A DNA stretch of 64,000 bases from Emcibacter sp048269205 (GCF_048269205.1 NZ_JBLXJC010000002.1:682001-746000); one strand, 5' to 3'. Positions 34,744 to 44,720 are shown, counted from the stretch's first letter. Made by a program: numbers and translations. Notes: generated by a model not told the origin, from the sequence alone.

Positions 34744-35664
34744 TTACTTCAGGTCTACCCCCAAGGCATCGGCCGCAAGAGCCACGAATTTATCGGTCTG
34801 CTTAAAGGCAGCATCCACTTCGGCCTGGCCCTCTGGATTACTGATCGCGGCCCAGTTGGCGGCCACATCATCAACTGTGGCTTGCTCTCCGCCAAGGAAA
34901 GCCCCTTCGGTTTCCAGAACACGGATCACAGAGAAGCTGCCGGCACCGGCGCCGAGAATTGTTTTAGAGGGAGCATCCTTGCTCACCAGATAAAGCACGC
35001 CCGGCGACACCAGCTTGGGCGCCATCAGTTCGGCAACTTTTTCCGGAATCAGGCCTTCGAGCATACGTGTGGCGGCAGTCGGAGAAAGACAGTTGATCCG
35101 GATGTCATATTTCTGACCTTCATGGTGCAGAACATTCATGAACCCGACCATGGCCGACTTGGCGGCACCATAGTTCGACTGCCCAAAGTTGCCGAAAAGA
35201 CCACTGGAAGACGACGTCATGACAATACGGCCATACCCCTGTTCTTTCATGATGTCCCACACCGCCTTGGTACAGTTAAAGGTTCCGAACAGATGTACAT
35301 CTATGACTTTCTTGAAGTCGTCAATTTCCATTTTGGTAAAACTTCTGTCCCGAAGGATACCGGCATTGTTGATCAGGATATCCACCCGGCCCCACTTGGA
35401 CATGGTTTCATCAACCATTTGTTTGACCTGGTCGAAGTTGGTGATGTCGGCACCATTGGCGATGGCTTCCCCGCCCATAGCCCGGATTTCCTCGGCCACC
35501 GCTTCTGCCGCAGATACAGAACCGCCGGAACCATCAACACTTCCGCCCAGATCGTTAACAACAACCTTTGCACCCCGCTCCGCGAGCTGAAGGCAATGTT
35601 CACGACCCAGACCATTACCCCCGCCTGTAACGATCGCCACCTGTCCGTCAAATCTGATACTCAT
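34744..35664 (-). CDS. MFE2-type short-chain dehydrogenase (hydroxyacyl-CoA dehydrogenase-like), copy 1
   Basis: 306 residues. Seen: VTGGGNGLGREHCLQLAERG, VVNDLGG (NAD-preferring), NNAGILRDRSFTKM, SSSSGLFGNFGQSNYGAAK with catalytic YGAAK. GILRDRSF and GNFGQ are hallmarks of the (3R)-hydroxyacyl-CoA dehydrogenase domain of multifunctional enzyme 2. A ~50-residue C-terminal extension continues beyond the fold. With the MaoC-type gene just upstream it gives hydratase plus dehydrogenase of a beta-oxidation or side-chain retro-oxidation. Close paralogue at 49419. Confidence 0.88.
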   Translation of the reverse strand: MSIRFDGQVAIVTGGGNGLGREHCLQLAERGAKVVVNDLGGSVDGSGGSVSAAEAVAEEIRAMGGEAIANGADITNFDQVKQMVDETMSKWGRVDILINNAGILRDRSFTKMEIDDFKKVIDVHLFGTFNCTKAVWDIMKEQGYGRIVMTSSSSGLFGNFGQSNYGAAKSAMVGFMNVLHHEGQKYDIRINCLSPTAATRMLEGLIPEKVAELMAPKLVSPGVLYLVSKDAPSKTILGAGAGSFSVIRVLETEGAFLGGEQATVDDVAANWAAISNPEGQAEVDAAFKQTDKFVALAADALGVDLK

Positions 35665-35731
35665 TAGTCAGTCTCTCTCATTGATAATTGAATTAATCAT
35701 GTCAAAAAATATTCTTGGGCAAACTGTCCGT

Positions 35732-36202
35732 TCAGGATTGCCCGGAATCGAAAATAAACAGCATCAGCCAGTCCGCCATCAGGGCCGGTTTCTCTTCGCC
35801 TTCCACTTCCACGGTTACCGTATAGCTAAAGAGTATCTGGCCAGGTGCCCGTTCCTGCATATCCTTGAGAACAAATTTCCCCCTGATGCGCGCGCCCGAA
35901 GGGACGGGGGAAAGGAACCGCAGCTTGTCAAAACCGTAATTGACCAACATCCTGGCCCCCTCGATGGACAAGGCCGCCGTCTCGGCAAAGTGCGAAAGAA
36001 AGCTCAATGTAAGGAACCCGTGGGCTATGGTCCTGCCAAACGGAGATGCCTTTGCCTTTTCAGGATCCACATGAATAAACTGCCAGTCCCGGGTGATATC
36101 CGCAAAGCCGTTGATCATGCCCTGATCTATATTTACCCAGTCAGATACTCCTGTTTCGTTGCCAATAAAGGAGCGGGCAGTTTCCAGATTAATCTTTTTC
36201 AT
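35732..36202 (-). CDS. MaoC-like enoyl-CoA hydratase
   Basis: 156 residues from ATG 36202; extension to a TTG at 36262 was rejected. Seen: hot-dog fold motif DWVNIDQGMINGFADITRDWQFIHVDPEKA with the hydratase Asp/His (D31, H36 type within ADITRDWQFIHVD), followed by PFGRTIAHGFLTLSFLS. This is the R-specific hydratase pattern. It lies directly upstream of the MFE2-type SDR (67 bp). The 28-bp repeat operator abuts its start codon, and RBS is weak, so tight repression is likely. Confidence 0.87.
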   Translation of the reverse strand: MKKINLETARSFIGNETGVSDWVNIDQGMINGFADITRDWQFIHVDPEKAKASPFGRTIAHGFLTLSFLSHFAETAALSIEGARMLVNYGFDKLRFLSPVPSGARIRGKFVLKDMQERAPGQILFSYTVTVEVEGEEKPALMADWLMLFIFDSGQS

Positions 36203-36230
36203 AATATTCACTATCTTGTAAGTTAATTTG
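36203..36230 (-). promoter_or_regulatory. 28-bp inverted-repeat operator, site 1
   Basis: AATATTCACTATC TTGT AAGTTAATTTG. 23 of 28 positions equal the site at 42839. Lies immediately before the MaoC start codon. See the regulon finding. Confidence 0.55.
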
Positions 36231-36276
36231 AAATTAAGTACAGAACCTGCCCCTGTATTCAAGGACAGGCTGCTAA

Positions 36277-36975
36277 TTATTTATCTGTTTGAACTTTGCG
36301 ATCCTTGCAAATGGCCAGGAAGCCGGCAGCCATGAATGAGGCCATGCGCTCCTTGACTGCGGCAAAATCCTCTGACTTGCAGAGTCCGCCGGAAAGCTTG
36401 TCGATCCTGCCGGTTCGGGCAAGAGTCAGCATGAGCGACCCTGTGACAAAATGGTAACCCCAGAAAATATCCTCTTCCGGGCAGTCCGGGAGAGCTTTCT
36501 TGAGCAGGCCGATCAATCGCAAAACAACGGGATCGAAGTGCCTGTCCATGGTATCTGCACCCCATTCCGGCGTGTTCGCCACCTGGGCGCTGAGGGCAGC
36601 ATAATTCCGCCAGCCATCGCCCCCTTCGATATAGAGATCCAGATCGGTATCCAGAAAGGCGCGCAGGGCGCCCTCTACCGTGGGCTTGCCCCCGGTTGCC
36701 TCTTCATATTCCTCCAGCATTTTCATGCGGCGTTCACTTGTCACCACCGCACGACGGGAAAACACGGCCTCAAACAGCTTTTCCTTGTCGCCGAAATAAT
36801 AATTCAACAATGTATGATGAACCCCGACACGCTGCGCGACATTTTTCAGGGTAACCCCGTGAAAGCCATGCTTGGAAAACAGGTACTCGGCCGCATCAAG
36901 GATCTGCTCGATCATTTCGAGACGTTGTTGCTCCTTGACCTGGCGCTTGCGTGGAGATTTTGTATTTGCGGACAC
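36277..36975 (-). CDS. TetR-family transcriptional regulator
   Basis: 232 residues with a GTG start (GAGAGT just before it). N-terminal HTH: QILDAAEYLFSKHGFHGVTL, KNVAQRVGVHHTLLNYYFGDK. The ligand domain shows the TetR_C (AcrR-like) helices LEEYEEATG to ALRAFLDTDLDLY. Between the acyl-CoA ligase (58 bp downstream start of that gene's stop) and the MaoC gene. It may bind the 28-bp repeat sites nearby, since one site is only 47 bp from its stop codon, but the TetR fusion at 56056 is another candidate. Fatty or aryl acyl-CoA could be the ligand. Confidence 0.88.
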   Translation of the reverse strand: MSANTKSPRKRQVKEQQRLEMIEQILDAAEYLFSKHGFHGVTLKNVAQRVGVHHTLLNYYFGDKEKLFEAVFSRRAVVTSERRMKMLEEYEEATGGKPTVEGALRAFLDTDLDLYIEGGDGWRNYAALSAQVANTPEWGADTMDRHFDPVVLRLIGLLKKALPDCPEEDIFWGYHFVTGSLMLTLARTGRIDKLSGGLCKSEDFAAVKERMASFMAAGFLAICKDRKVQTDK

Positions 36976-37032
36976 ACTCTCGCCTTTCTCGTAATTCAGA
37001 TATTGCCCCCACGATAATCATGAATCGCGGAC

Positions 37033-38625
37033 TCAGCTACCTCCATATTCCGATTTTAAGCGTATTTTGTCTACCTTTCCAGTTGACGCAAGTGGCATCT
37101 GCGGCAAGTTGACCACTGCATCCGGTATCCACCAGGACGCCACACGGCCACGAAGCGACTGGAGAAGCTCGTCATCGCCGAGTGTCATGCCTTCGCGCAT
37201 TTCCACCAGCAACACCGGACGCTCCCCCCATTTGGGATCGCTGCGGCCGATCACTGCGGCAAAGGAAACCTCTGGCAGGGCACAAATCACCGCTTCGATT
37301 TCCGCCGGATTGATCCACTCCCCACCGGATTTGATCAGTTCCTTGGAACGGCCGGTAATGGTCAGATTGCCCAGCTCATCAATTCGGGCCAGATCACCGG
37401 TATCAAACCAGCCGTTCTCATCAGTCGACTTTTGCTCATGGCCGAAATATCTCTCAATCACGGCAGCCCCGCGCACCCGCAGATGCCCCTCGGTATTGCG
37501 CTGTTCCGGCAGGGCGTTGCCTTCCGTATCGGTCAACAGCAGATCAACACCCAGGGCCGGCCGGCCAGACACCATTGGTCTGCGGTCCGGGTCACCAAGG
37601 GGCGCAAAGGTGCCGCCCGGTGACAGTTCGGTCATACCCCAACTGGTCTGGACCGTGACGCCAAGCCGCTTTTCGATCCGTTCCATAAGGGCTGGCGGCA
37701 TTGGCGCACCGCCCACCGCAATCCGCTTGAGAGACGGCAATTCGCCACCGGTGGCGTCAAGATGATCCACAAGTCCGACCCATACCGTCGGCACACCCAC
37801 AGCAATGGTCACCCCTTCGGATTCAATGAGGCGGGCAAGGCTGGCCCCATCGGCATGGCGACCCGGCAATACAAGCTTTGATCCTGTAGCAGGCGCCCCG
37901 AAAGGCAATCCCCAGGCATTGGCGTGAAACATCGGCACCACAGGAAGGATCACGTCCCAGGCCGTCAGACCCATCACATCCGCCTGCAACATCCTGAGCG
38001 TATGCAGATAGCTGGACCGGTGGGTATAGGTTACCCCCTTGGGAGCACCGGTTGTACCAGAGGTAAAACACAGGCCGGAAGAAGCCGTTTCATCAAACTC
38101 GCCCCAGATGGCTTTGGCTTCCGTCCTGGCGAGCAGGGCCTCATAATCATGAACGGCCGGTTTGTCCCCGCCGTCCTGTCCTGTCCCGCCTTCATCATCA
38201 ATGACCAGCATATGGGAAACCAGTGGCGAAAGCTCACAGACCTGCTTCGCCAGATCAACCAGGTCAGCACTGACAATCAGGACAGTTGCTTTCGACTGTG
38301 CCAGCATCGAGGCAAGTTGCTCTGCTGTGAGGCGCGGGTTGAGCGTATGACACACGGCCCCCATGCCCATAATCCCGTACCATGCTTCAACATGAGCCTG
38401 ACTATTCCAGGCCAGTGTCGCCACATGATCGCCGAAAGCCACTCCCAAATCGGCAAATACCGTGGAGGCACATAAGGCACGCTGCCTGAGCTCCGCATAT
38501 CCAATACGCGTAATTGAACCGTTTTCACGGGCGGTCACTACTTCTGTATTCGGGTGCCATTTAGCTGCATGATCAAGAAACTTATTAAGGGTCAGCCCAA
38601 AGGGCTGCATGGCGCCGTCAGTCAT
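37033..38625 (-). CDS. AMP-forming acyl-CoA synthetase, medium/long-chain type
   Basis: 530 residues from ATG 38625, which overlaps the esterase stop (ATGA); the GTG two codons upstream was not used. Seen: FTSGTTGAPKGVTYTH (P-loop), TSWGMTELSP, GWFDTGDLARID, GRSKELIKSGGEWINPAEIE and the C-terminal lysine in ASTGKVDKI. Closest to AlkK/FadD-like ligases activating C6 or longer acids. Translational coupling to the esterase suggests the acid released by ester hydrolysis is activated here, then handled by MaoC and the SDR. Confidence 0.9.
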   Translation of the reverse strand: MTDGAMQPFGLTLNKFLDHAAKWHPNTEVVTARENGSITRIGYAELRQRALCASTVFADLGVAFGDHVATLAWNSQAHVEAWYGIMGMGAVCHTLNPRLTAEQLASMLAQSKATVLIVSADLVDLAKQVCELSPLVSHMLVIDDEGGTGQDGGDKPAVHDYEALLARTEAKAIWGEFDETASSGLCFTSGTTGAPKGVTYTHRSSYLHTLRMLQADVMGLTAWDVILPVVPMFHANAWGLPFGAPATGSKLVLPGRHADGASLARLIESEGVTIAVGVPTVWVGLVDHLDATGGELPSLKRIAVGGAPMPPALMERIEKRLGVTVQTSWGMTELSPGGTFAPLGDPDRRPMVSGRPALGVDLLLTDTEGNALPEQRNTEGHLRVRGAAVIERYFGHEQKSTDENGWFDTGDLARIDELGNLTITGRSKELIKSGGEWINPAEIEAVICALPEVSFAAVIGRSDPKWGERPVLLVEMREGMTLGDDELLQSLRGRVASWWIPDAVVNLPQMPLASTGKVDKIRLKSEYGGS

Positions 38626-40286
38626 GGACACTCCAACTTGTTAGGGGGTAACGGTGGTGAAATAATACCGACATTCCAGTTCCACGGAACTTCCCCGGCT
38701 GCACGGCGACGGCATACGACCTGTTCATGTAATTCATAGGTCCCGGGAAGAAGATGTTTCGCGGCACGCGGCACATCGGCAAAATACATATACGCTTTGT
38801 CTGTAGCATAGGGCAGCCAGTCCGGCTGATCCTCTGCTGTCGGGACGCCGGTACGCGCAAACGACGACCAATAGTCCATCATGGCTTTAGACATCTTCCG
38901 GTCCAGCGTGGTTCCGGGGACTTTTGGCCAAAACTCGGGCGTTTTCTTTGTGGTCCCGAAAACATAGGGAATCTCGCTGGCATGAAAGGCGTGCAGGTTC
39001 CATTTCTGGGCCTCCGGATACCCGTGATCAAAGATATAGAGATAACCGGGAACACCGAGAGCTGTTTGCTTGTCCACCAGCCGTTCAGAGGTCCAGCCAT
39101 ACATCGCATCACGGGTCGTCGCCAGCATGCTTTCTTCAATGTTATCTGCCGGATAGCGCTTTAAGAATTCATCCGCCAGTTCACCGTAACCATTGCGAAT
39201 GGCCTCTTCATAGGCGGCTTCACCTTCGGGCTTCTTGGGCAGCAGGAAGCGCAGTGACCGTATTTCACCGCTGTTAAATCCGGCAATGATCGGCACCTGG
39301 GCCTGCTCTCCACGATCAAAGATATCAACAAGCTGTCCGGTCAGAATTTTTCCATCAATGGCGCCAAAGGGCCAGAAACCCGCTACAGAGGATTCATTGG
39401 TAATCTCTTTTGCGTCTCTTGCCCGAAGGTCAGCCACAGACCTGGCCCCCAGTTCACCCGTCAGCCAGACGCCGACATCTTCAGCAGATGGCTGTCCGAA
39501 ACTTTTAGCCTTCAGTACCGGAGTAGTGATCATGTAGGCACTTTGCGCAATCGCCTTGTGAAACAAACCCCGGGCCGGAGGCGACGCCATCAGATACATG
39601 ACACTGAGCGCCCCGGCAGATTCACCGGCAATGGTCACATTTTCAGGATCACCGCCAAAGGCACTGATATTGTCCCTGACCCATTGAAGCGCAGCTATCT
39701 GGTCAAGCAGACCATAATTGCCGGAAATATTTTCTGAAGATTCCGCACTCAGTTCAGGGTGAGCCAGATACCCCAGAATACCAAGCCGGTAGTTGATCGT
39801 GACAACAATAATACCTTCTTTTGCCAGTCTGGCACCGTCATACATGGGGGAACTGCTGGCGCCACCACTGAGCGAACCACCATGAATCCAGATAAATACG
39901 GCTGCTTTTTTCGCTTTCTTCGGCGCCCAGATATTAAGGGTCAGGCAATCCTCGCTCATATCGCGGTAATCTTCCGCATAAATGCTTTTTACCCGCCGGT
40001 CGGGCTGCATACAGGCCGCACCGAAATCTTTTGCCTCACGCACATCATCCCAGGCTTGCATAGGCGCAGGGGGTTTCCAACGCAGATCACCCACGGGCGG
40101 TTTGGCGTAGGGAACGCCTTTGAAGACATTCAGCCCATCGCGGTCGTAACCTTCAAGGGCGCCAACGGCCGTTTTCACAATCGGTCCCTTTCCAGCCTGG
40201 GCAGGAACGATGGCGGATATCATTATTGTGAGTGCCAGAACAGCAACTGCATACACAGGCAGCACTTTTTCAGATAGCAGAGACAT
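38622..40286 (-). CDS. secreted type-B carboxylesterase, copy 1
   Basis: 554 residues. Signal peptide (VLALTIMISAIVPAQA). Seen: oxyanion-hole HGGSLSGGASS, nucleophile elbow GESAGALSVMYL, catalytic Glu region and His in CRRR-proximal HAFHASEIPYVFG; disulfide Cys pair in DFGAACMQ and SEDCLTLNIWAPK. Typical para-nitrobenzyl esterase/cholinesterase family length. Periplasmic hydrolysis of an ester or lactone, alcohol and acid unknown. About half identical by eye to the gene at 42975, so a duplication. Coupled to the acyl-CoA ligase downstream. Confidence 0.88.
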   Translation of the reverse strand: MSLLSEKVLPVYAVAVLALTIMISAIVPAQAGKGPIVKTAVGALEGYDRDGLNVFKGVPYAKPPVGDLRWKPPAPMQAWDDVREAKDFGAACMQPDRRVKSIYAEDYRDMSEDCLTLNIWAPKKAKKAAVFIWIHGGSLSGGASSSPMYDGARLAKEGIIVVTINYRLGILGYLAHPELSAESSENISGNYGLLDQIAALQWVRDNISAFGGDPENVTIAGESAGALSVMYLMASPPARGLFHKAIAQSAYMITTPVLKAKSFGQPSAEDVGVWLTGELGARSVADLRARDAKEITNESSVAGFWPFGAIDGKILTGQLVDIFDRGEQAQVPIIAGFNSGEIRSLRFLLPKKPEGEAAYEEAIRNGYGELADEFLKRYPADNIEESMLATTRDAMYGWTSERLVDKQTALGVPGYLYIFDHGYPEAQKWNLHAFHASEIPYVFGTTKKTPEFWPKVPGTTLDRKMSKAMMDYWSSFARTGVPTAEDQPDWLPYATDKAYMYFADVPRAAKHLLPGTYELHEQVVCRRRAAGEVPWNWNVGIISPPLPPNKLECP

Positions 40287-40397
40287 GAGGTTTGATCTCC
40301 CTATTGATCGGTTTTAAATCAGAATCAGGTCGTATGTGGCAATGTAACCTGTTCTGCCGGAAATTCCATGAGAACAACCTGTCATACCGGCCCGGCC

Positions 40398-40415
40398 CCG
40401 CAGTTTGCACTGCGG
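40398..40415. repeat. hairpin in TonB receptor / esterase gap
   Basis: CCGCAGT-TTGC-ACTGCGG, 7-bp stem, in the 190-bp gap after the TonB receptor. No T run, so it is more likely an mRNA-stabilising or attenuating hairpin than a terminator. Confidence 0.4.
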
Positions 40416-40476
40416 AGCCGGAGCCTTGGGGGTCGACACATTTTGACCCTTTATGTGGTACGACGAGTGGCATAAC

Positions 40477-42750
40477 TTAGTATTCGAAGCTTGCTCTCAC
40501 ACCAAATGTCCGCGGACGAAGCGTACCGTAACGACTTCCAAGGAAAGCTTCAGGATGAACATAGGTGTGTGAATCATCATCCAGCACATTCTGAACATAG
40601 GCGATCAGAGTCCATCTGTCGTTTTCCATACCTGCGGAAAGGTTCATGTTGTTAAAGGCTTCGGTATAATCATATGTGGGGCTTTCCACACCAGGCTGAC
40701 CAGGTACATATTGGAACAGGCCCGGATATGAACCCACATGGGAGATCGTACCGGAGACATACCCCTGCCATTCCGGATTGACATCAAAGGCGTATGTCAC
40801 GGTCGCAGAACCCTGGAAATGAGGGGAAGACAGTCGCGCACCTTCGACGGCACCGGAAATCGCTGCCTCTTCGGCAGTAAGGTCGGTAACCTTGGAGTCA
40901 TTCAATGAGCCAACAAGATTGATGGTGAGCCCCTCAACGGGGACCGCGGCAATCTCGAACTCAAAACCCTTACTCTGTGCGGCACCGATATTGGTCACAA
41001 ACTGCACGGAGTCAGAGACACGGTTGGCCTGAACCTGGATATTGTTCCAGTCGATCAGATAGGCCGCCAGGTTTGCTGTCAACTTACCGTCAAGCCAGGT
41101 TCCTTTGAGGCCGATCTCATAGTTGACCAGCTTGTCAGATGATGACCCGTCAGGAATAATAATATCGTTAGGATCAACAAGGCTGGTCCGTCCGCCATAG
41201 GCATTCACAACAGGTGTACGGAAACCGGTGGAAACCGTCGCATAGCCCGTAATATCTTCAGTCGGTGAATAAGAAACACTGGCCTTATAGGAGAAACGGC
41301 TTGCTTTGGCTTTTTCACCAACAGCCGGCTCGATCGGCGTGATTGTCAGCGGTCCGGAATATCCCGGTGTCAATGCAGCAGCCAGATAGTTACTTGCATA
41401 ACCACCTTCTTCCGTAATGGTCTGCACATCGTTGCTGCCGTAGCGCAGACCGCCAGTCACCCACAATTTGTCGGAAACATGATAGGTCAATTCACCAAAA
41501 CCGGCCAGTTCATTCTGGTTGGAATGATTGAACAGTGACTGATACGTATCACTGTCAAGACCAGTCAAACCCCGCGCTTCAAGAAAAGCATCTGATGCAC
41601 GATAGGAAAAGTCAACATCACGCCGTTTGTAGAAATAGAAACCACCAACAACCCATTCAATCTTGCCGCCGCTATCAGATACCAGGCGCGCCTCTTCAAC
41701 GAAGATCTCGTCATAGGCATTGGCATCAAGGCGGAAGGGTATGGCGTACCCAAATGTGTTGGCCAGATCGACAAAGAACGTCTGGTCGAAACGTGAATAG
41801 GTGGATGAACTGGTGAAATGCGCGCCGCTAAACTGATAGTCCACAGTGGCGTTATAATTTGTCAACTTTGCCCGGAAATTGTCAGGCTCCTCGGAAAAGC
41901 GCTTGTAATCCCCGAGATCAGGATTGATGAGAGCAGAATCATTGGGATCGCTATCCTCATAGGACACCAAAAGCTTCACAGACAAATCATCATTGGGCTG
42001 CCAAAGCATGGTAGCCCGGCCACCCCAGTCCACGAGAGAGTTTGAATTCTCGACGCCGGTACCCAGGTTATCAACATAACCGTCTTCGTTGCGATAAAAC
42101 CCAACGACGCGCAAGCCGAGCTTGTCTTCGATCAGCGGCACATTGACCATGGCGTTATAACGCTGACGGAATGAATCAGAGCCTGTCAGACCATAATCCA
42201 CCATTGCGGAGTAACCCATTTCATCCAGATCAGGCTTTTTGGTCAGGATCCGCATGGCACCAGCCAAAGAACCGGACCCGAACAGCGTACCCTGCGGGCC
42301 GCGCAGAAATTCCACACGCTCCACATCATAAAGGTTCGGGTCAAGGATGGTTGAGTTACCGTTGGCGGAAATCGGCAGTTCATCGATGTAGATCGCCACC
42401 GTGCTCTGCAGGTTCGCGCCATACCCATTCGTGGCAATGCCGCGAGCGGTAAAGTTGTTGAAGTTCTGCGTCGGCTTGTTCATGACAACACCAGGAGTGA
42501 CATGAGCCAGCCCCTCGTAACCGACAATACCTTCTGCTGTAAGCTTATCCTGCGTAAATGCAGTAACACTAAGCGGGACATCCTGCAGTTTCTGGCTGCG
42601 CCGCGTCGCGGTCACAACAATTTCCTGCAGCTCAATGGATGCTCCCCTGCTTTCAGACTGTTCGTCGCTGCCTTCACTGGACTGACCGTATGCCTGCATT
42701 GAGATAGTGGTTGCTGCTGCACATGTTGCAGCAAGTAGAATACCTTTCAT
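40477..42750 (-). CDS. TonB-dependent receptor, sphingomonad catabolic type
   Basis: 757 residues from ATG 42750 (GGGAGG 4 nt upstream); ATG 42760-42762 lies before the RBS. Signal peptide, TonB box ELQEIVVTATRR, plug (LQDVPLSVTAFTQDKL, VEFLRGPQGTLFGSGSLAGA), long barrel ending GVRASFEY. The DVPLSVTA and QGTLFG type is the large sphingomonad/alphaproteobacterial group that imports organic substrates, like DdvT for a lignin biphenyl, rather than siderophores. Sits between two secreted esterases; likely imports their product or substrate. A 28-bp operator lies about 90 bp upstream. Confidence 0.9.
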   Translation of the reverse strand: MKGILLAATCAAATTISMQAYGQSSEGSDEQSESRGASIELQEIVVTATRRSQKLQDVPLSVTAFTQDKLTAEGIVGYEGLAHVTPGVVMNKPTQNFNNFTARGIATNGYGANLQSTVAIYIDELPISANGNSTILDPNLYDVERVEFLRGPQGTLFGSGSLAGAMRILTKKPDLDEMGYSAMVDYGLTGSDSFRQRYNAMVNVPLIEDKLGLRVVGFYRNEDGYVDNLGTGVENSNSLVDWGGRATMLWQPNDDLSVKLLVSYEDSDPNDSALINPDLGDYKRFSEEPDNFRAKLTNYNATVDYQFSGAHFTSSSTYSRFDQTFFVDLANTFGYAIPFRLDANAYDEIFVEEARLVSDSGGKIEWVVGGFYFYKRRDVDFSYRASDAFLEARGLTGLDSDTYQSLFNHSNQNELAGFGELTYHVSDKLWVTGGLRYGSNDVQTITEEGGYASNYLAAALTPGYSGPLTITPIEPAVGEKAKASRFSYKASVSYSPTEDITGYATVSTGFRTPVVNAYGGRTSLVDPNDIIIPDGSSSDKLVNYEIGLKGTWLDGKLTANLAAYLIDWNNIQVQANRVSDSVQFVTNIGAAQSKGFEFEIAAVPVEGLTINLVGSLNDSKVTDLTAEEAAISGAVEGARLSSPHFQGSATVTYAFDVNPEWQGYVSGTISHVGSYPGLFQYVPGQPGVESPTYDYTEAFNNMNLSAGMENDRWTLIAYVQNVLDDDSHTYVHPEAFLGSRYGTLRPRTFGVRASFEY

Positions 42751-42838
42751 GATACCTCCCATTATTTACTAAACCTCCCAGAGTGCCCGTCATTATTCTG
42801 GACACATTCAGATCATGCCATGGAATATGGCCATAGTC

Positions 42839-42866
42839 AATATTCACTATCATGTGTGTGAATATT
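42839..42866 (-). promoter_or_regulatory. 28-bp inverted-repeat operator, site 2 (best match)
   Basis: AATATTCAC - TATCATGTGT - GTGAATATT: perfect 9-bp arms around 10 bp. On the minus strand a TATAAT (-10) sits at the upstream edge (42869-42864), so a bound protein would block the TonB receptor promoter. A related half, GTGTTAATGTTT, follows at 42874-42885. Confidence 0.65.
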
Positions 42867-42974
42867 ATATGCAGTGTTAATGTTTTTCTCCTGCAAAACT
42901 GCGCTTCTACAACTGATTCAAATATGCGAATTCAGGGCATAGTATACATTTCACACCCTGAAAATTTTTCCTGA

Positions 42975-44633
42975 CTACTGCCCAGCGGGCGGGGTTAAAA
43001 CCGGCGATTTCAGGCCGACATTCAGGAACCATTGCTGATTCGACAGCTTGCGCCGCAGGAATGATTCCACATGCAGTTCAAACATGCCGGACAGCAAATC
43101 ACTTTGCAGCCGGGGCTTATCGGAAAAGAGCATATAGGCCTGCCCGTCCGGGTCATAAGCCTTCCAGTCCGGGTGACCGGAAGCGACAGGAATACCGGTT
43201 CGTGCGAAACTTGCCCAATAGCCCATCATCGCCTCGGACAGGGCCACATCATTGCCACCGTCAGGCCGCGGCCAGTTTACCGGAATCGTGGCATCAGGAC
43301 CGGCCAGGCCAAAGACATAGGGCAGTTCACCGGCATGGAACGCACAGATTCCCCGCGCGCGGGCAGAGGGATAACAATGATCGAAATAATAAAGATAGGC
43401 CGGAAGTCCCGCCTTTGAATATCTGTCCACAAGATATTCGCTGGCCCAGCCGAATACCGCATCACGCAACGTGGCTTTCATGCTCTCATCAATATCCGAC
43501 GCGGGATAAAGCCGCAGGAATTCTGCTGCCAGGTCGCCATAGCGTTTTGTGATTTCCGCTTCATAGGTCGCCGCATCCATCGGGGCCCGCGGAGTGCGAA
43601 CAAGCCCGGCCCGCATTTCCCCACCGGTAAATCCGGTCAGCAGCGGCACCCTCGCCTGCCGTCCCGCATCAAATGTTTCCACGAGTTGTTCTGTAAGCGA
43701 CCAGCCGTCGATAGTGCCTTCCGGACGGTAGCCGGCATACATGGCCCTGATGGTCACATCCCTGGCATCCAGGGCGCGCAAGGCCTCCAGGCTTTCGGCC
43801 TTCAACGCGCTGGCGATGGCTTCCCCCGTTTGCTCTGCCGATTGCATACCATAGACTTCGCGCTTCAGCTCCGGTGTGGCCCGTGTATTGGTGCTCTGGA
43901 TAATTGCCTTGTGAAACAACCCACGCGCCGGCGGACTGGCAAGCAGATAGGTCACACTGAGGGCGCCTGCAGATTCCCCCATGATGGTGACATTTTCAGG
44001 ATCGCCGCCAAATGCAGCAATATTGTCCTTTACCCAGCGCAAGGCCTGGATCTGGTCAAGAAGCCCGTAATTGCCGGAAGCCCCATTTGGCGATTCAGCA
44101 CTTAAATCCGGATGGGCAAGCCAGCCAAGCGCGCCAAGGCGGTAATTAATCGAGACCAGGACAACGCCCTGACGTGCAAGGGCAGCCCCCTTATATAGCG
44201 GCTGGGAAGAACCACCGATCCGGAGCGAGCCGCCATGAATCCAGACCATCACCGGCGCATCCTTAATTCCCTCTGGCGCCCAGATGTTCAACGTCAGGCA
44301 ATCCTCGCTCTCTTTTTCAAACGGGTCATAATAAAGGCTGGTCGGCGGCAGGGGCGGCTGCACACAAGGGGCGCCGAATTCAGTTGCTTCCCGAAGGCCT
44401 TTCCAGGCAACCGGGGCTTCCGGCGCTTTCCAGCGCCGTTCCCCCACAGGCGGCAGGGCATAGGGAATACCCTTGAAGATATCAAGACCGTCTTCCTTGT
44501 AGCCGGCCACTTTGCCCTGTCCAGTCATCACAACCGGACGGTCGGATCCTGCATCGTCCCCCCGGACCGGGGAGACGAAGAGGACAAATAAAATCAGAAG
44601 CGATCGTAGAATATTATTAAGATAGTTTTTCAT
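42975..44633 (-). CDS. secreted type-B carboxylesterase, copy 2
   Basis: 552 residues from ATG 44633 (AAAGGGAAA 8 nt upstream). Signal peptide LLILFVLFVSPVRG. Seen: HGGSLRIGGSSQP oxyanion loop, GESAGALSVTYLLAS nucleophile Ser, acidic residue region 330-340, and catalytic His near AFHAGELPYVFGLAG; Cys pair FGAPCVQ and SEDCLTLNIWAPEG. Same layout as the copy at 38622. Divergent from the M28-like gene across an operator, downstream of nothing on its strand for 100 bp. Likely hydrolyses a related ester in the periplasm. Confidence 0.88.
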   Translation of the reverse strand: MKNYLNNILRSLLILFVLFVSPVRGDDAGSDRPVVMTGQGKVAGYKEDGLDIFKGIPYALPPVGERRWKAPEAPVAWKGLREATEFGAPCVQPPLPPTSLYYDPFEKESEDCLTLNIWAPEGIKDAPVMVWIHGGSLRIGGSSQPLYKGAALARQGVVLVSINYRLGALGWLAHPDLSAESPNGASGNYGLLDQIQALRWVKDNIAAFGGDPENVTIMGESAGALSVTYLLASPPARGLFHKAIIQSTNTRATPELKREVYGMQSAEQTGEAIASALKAESLEALRALDARDVTIRAMYAGYRPEGTIDGWSLTEQLVETFDAGRQARVPLLTGFTGGEMRAGLVRTPRAPMDAATYEAEITKRYGDLAAEFLRLYPASDIDESMKATLRDAVFGWASEYLVDRYSKAGLPAYLYYFDHCYPSARARGICAFHAGELPYVFGLAGPDATIPVNWPRPDGGNDVALSEAMMGYWASFARTGIPVASGHPDWKAYDPDGQAYMLFSDKPRLQSDLLSGMFELHVESFLRRKLSNQQWFLNVGLKSPVLTPPAGQ

Positions 44634-44692
44634 TGTATTTCCCTTTCTGCCCGACTGCTTCCCTTCCGATGCTTGCCACATCGGTTCTTAAA

Positions 44693-44720
44693 ATTATACA
44701 CTATCTTGTTAGTTAATATC
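44693..44720. promoter_or_regulatory. 28-bp inverted-repeat operator, site 3
   Basis: ATTATACACTATC TTGT TAGTTAATATC, 21 of 28 positions equal to site 2. Between the divergent esterase and M28-like genes, so one site could control both. Confidence 0.55.

Noticed and set aside
40270..40473. 67-codon frame between TonB receptor and esterase
   Set aside because: Poor start context, overlaps the esterase start and includes a hairpin; no family match.
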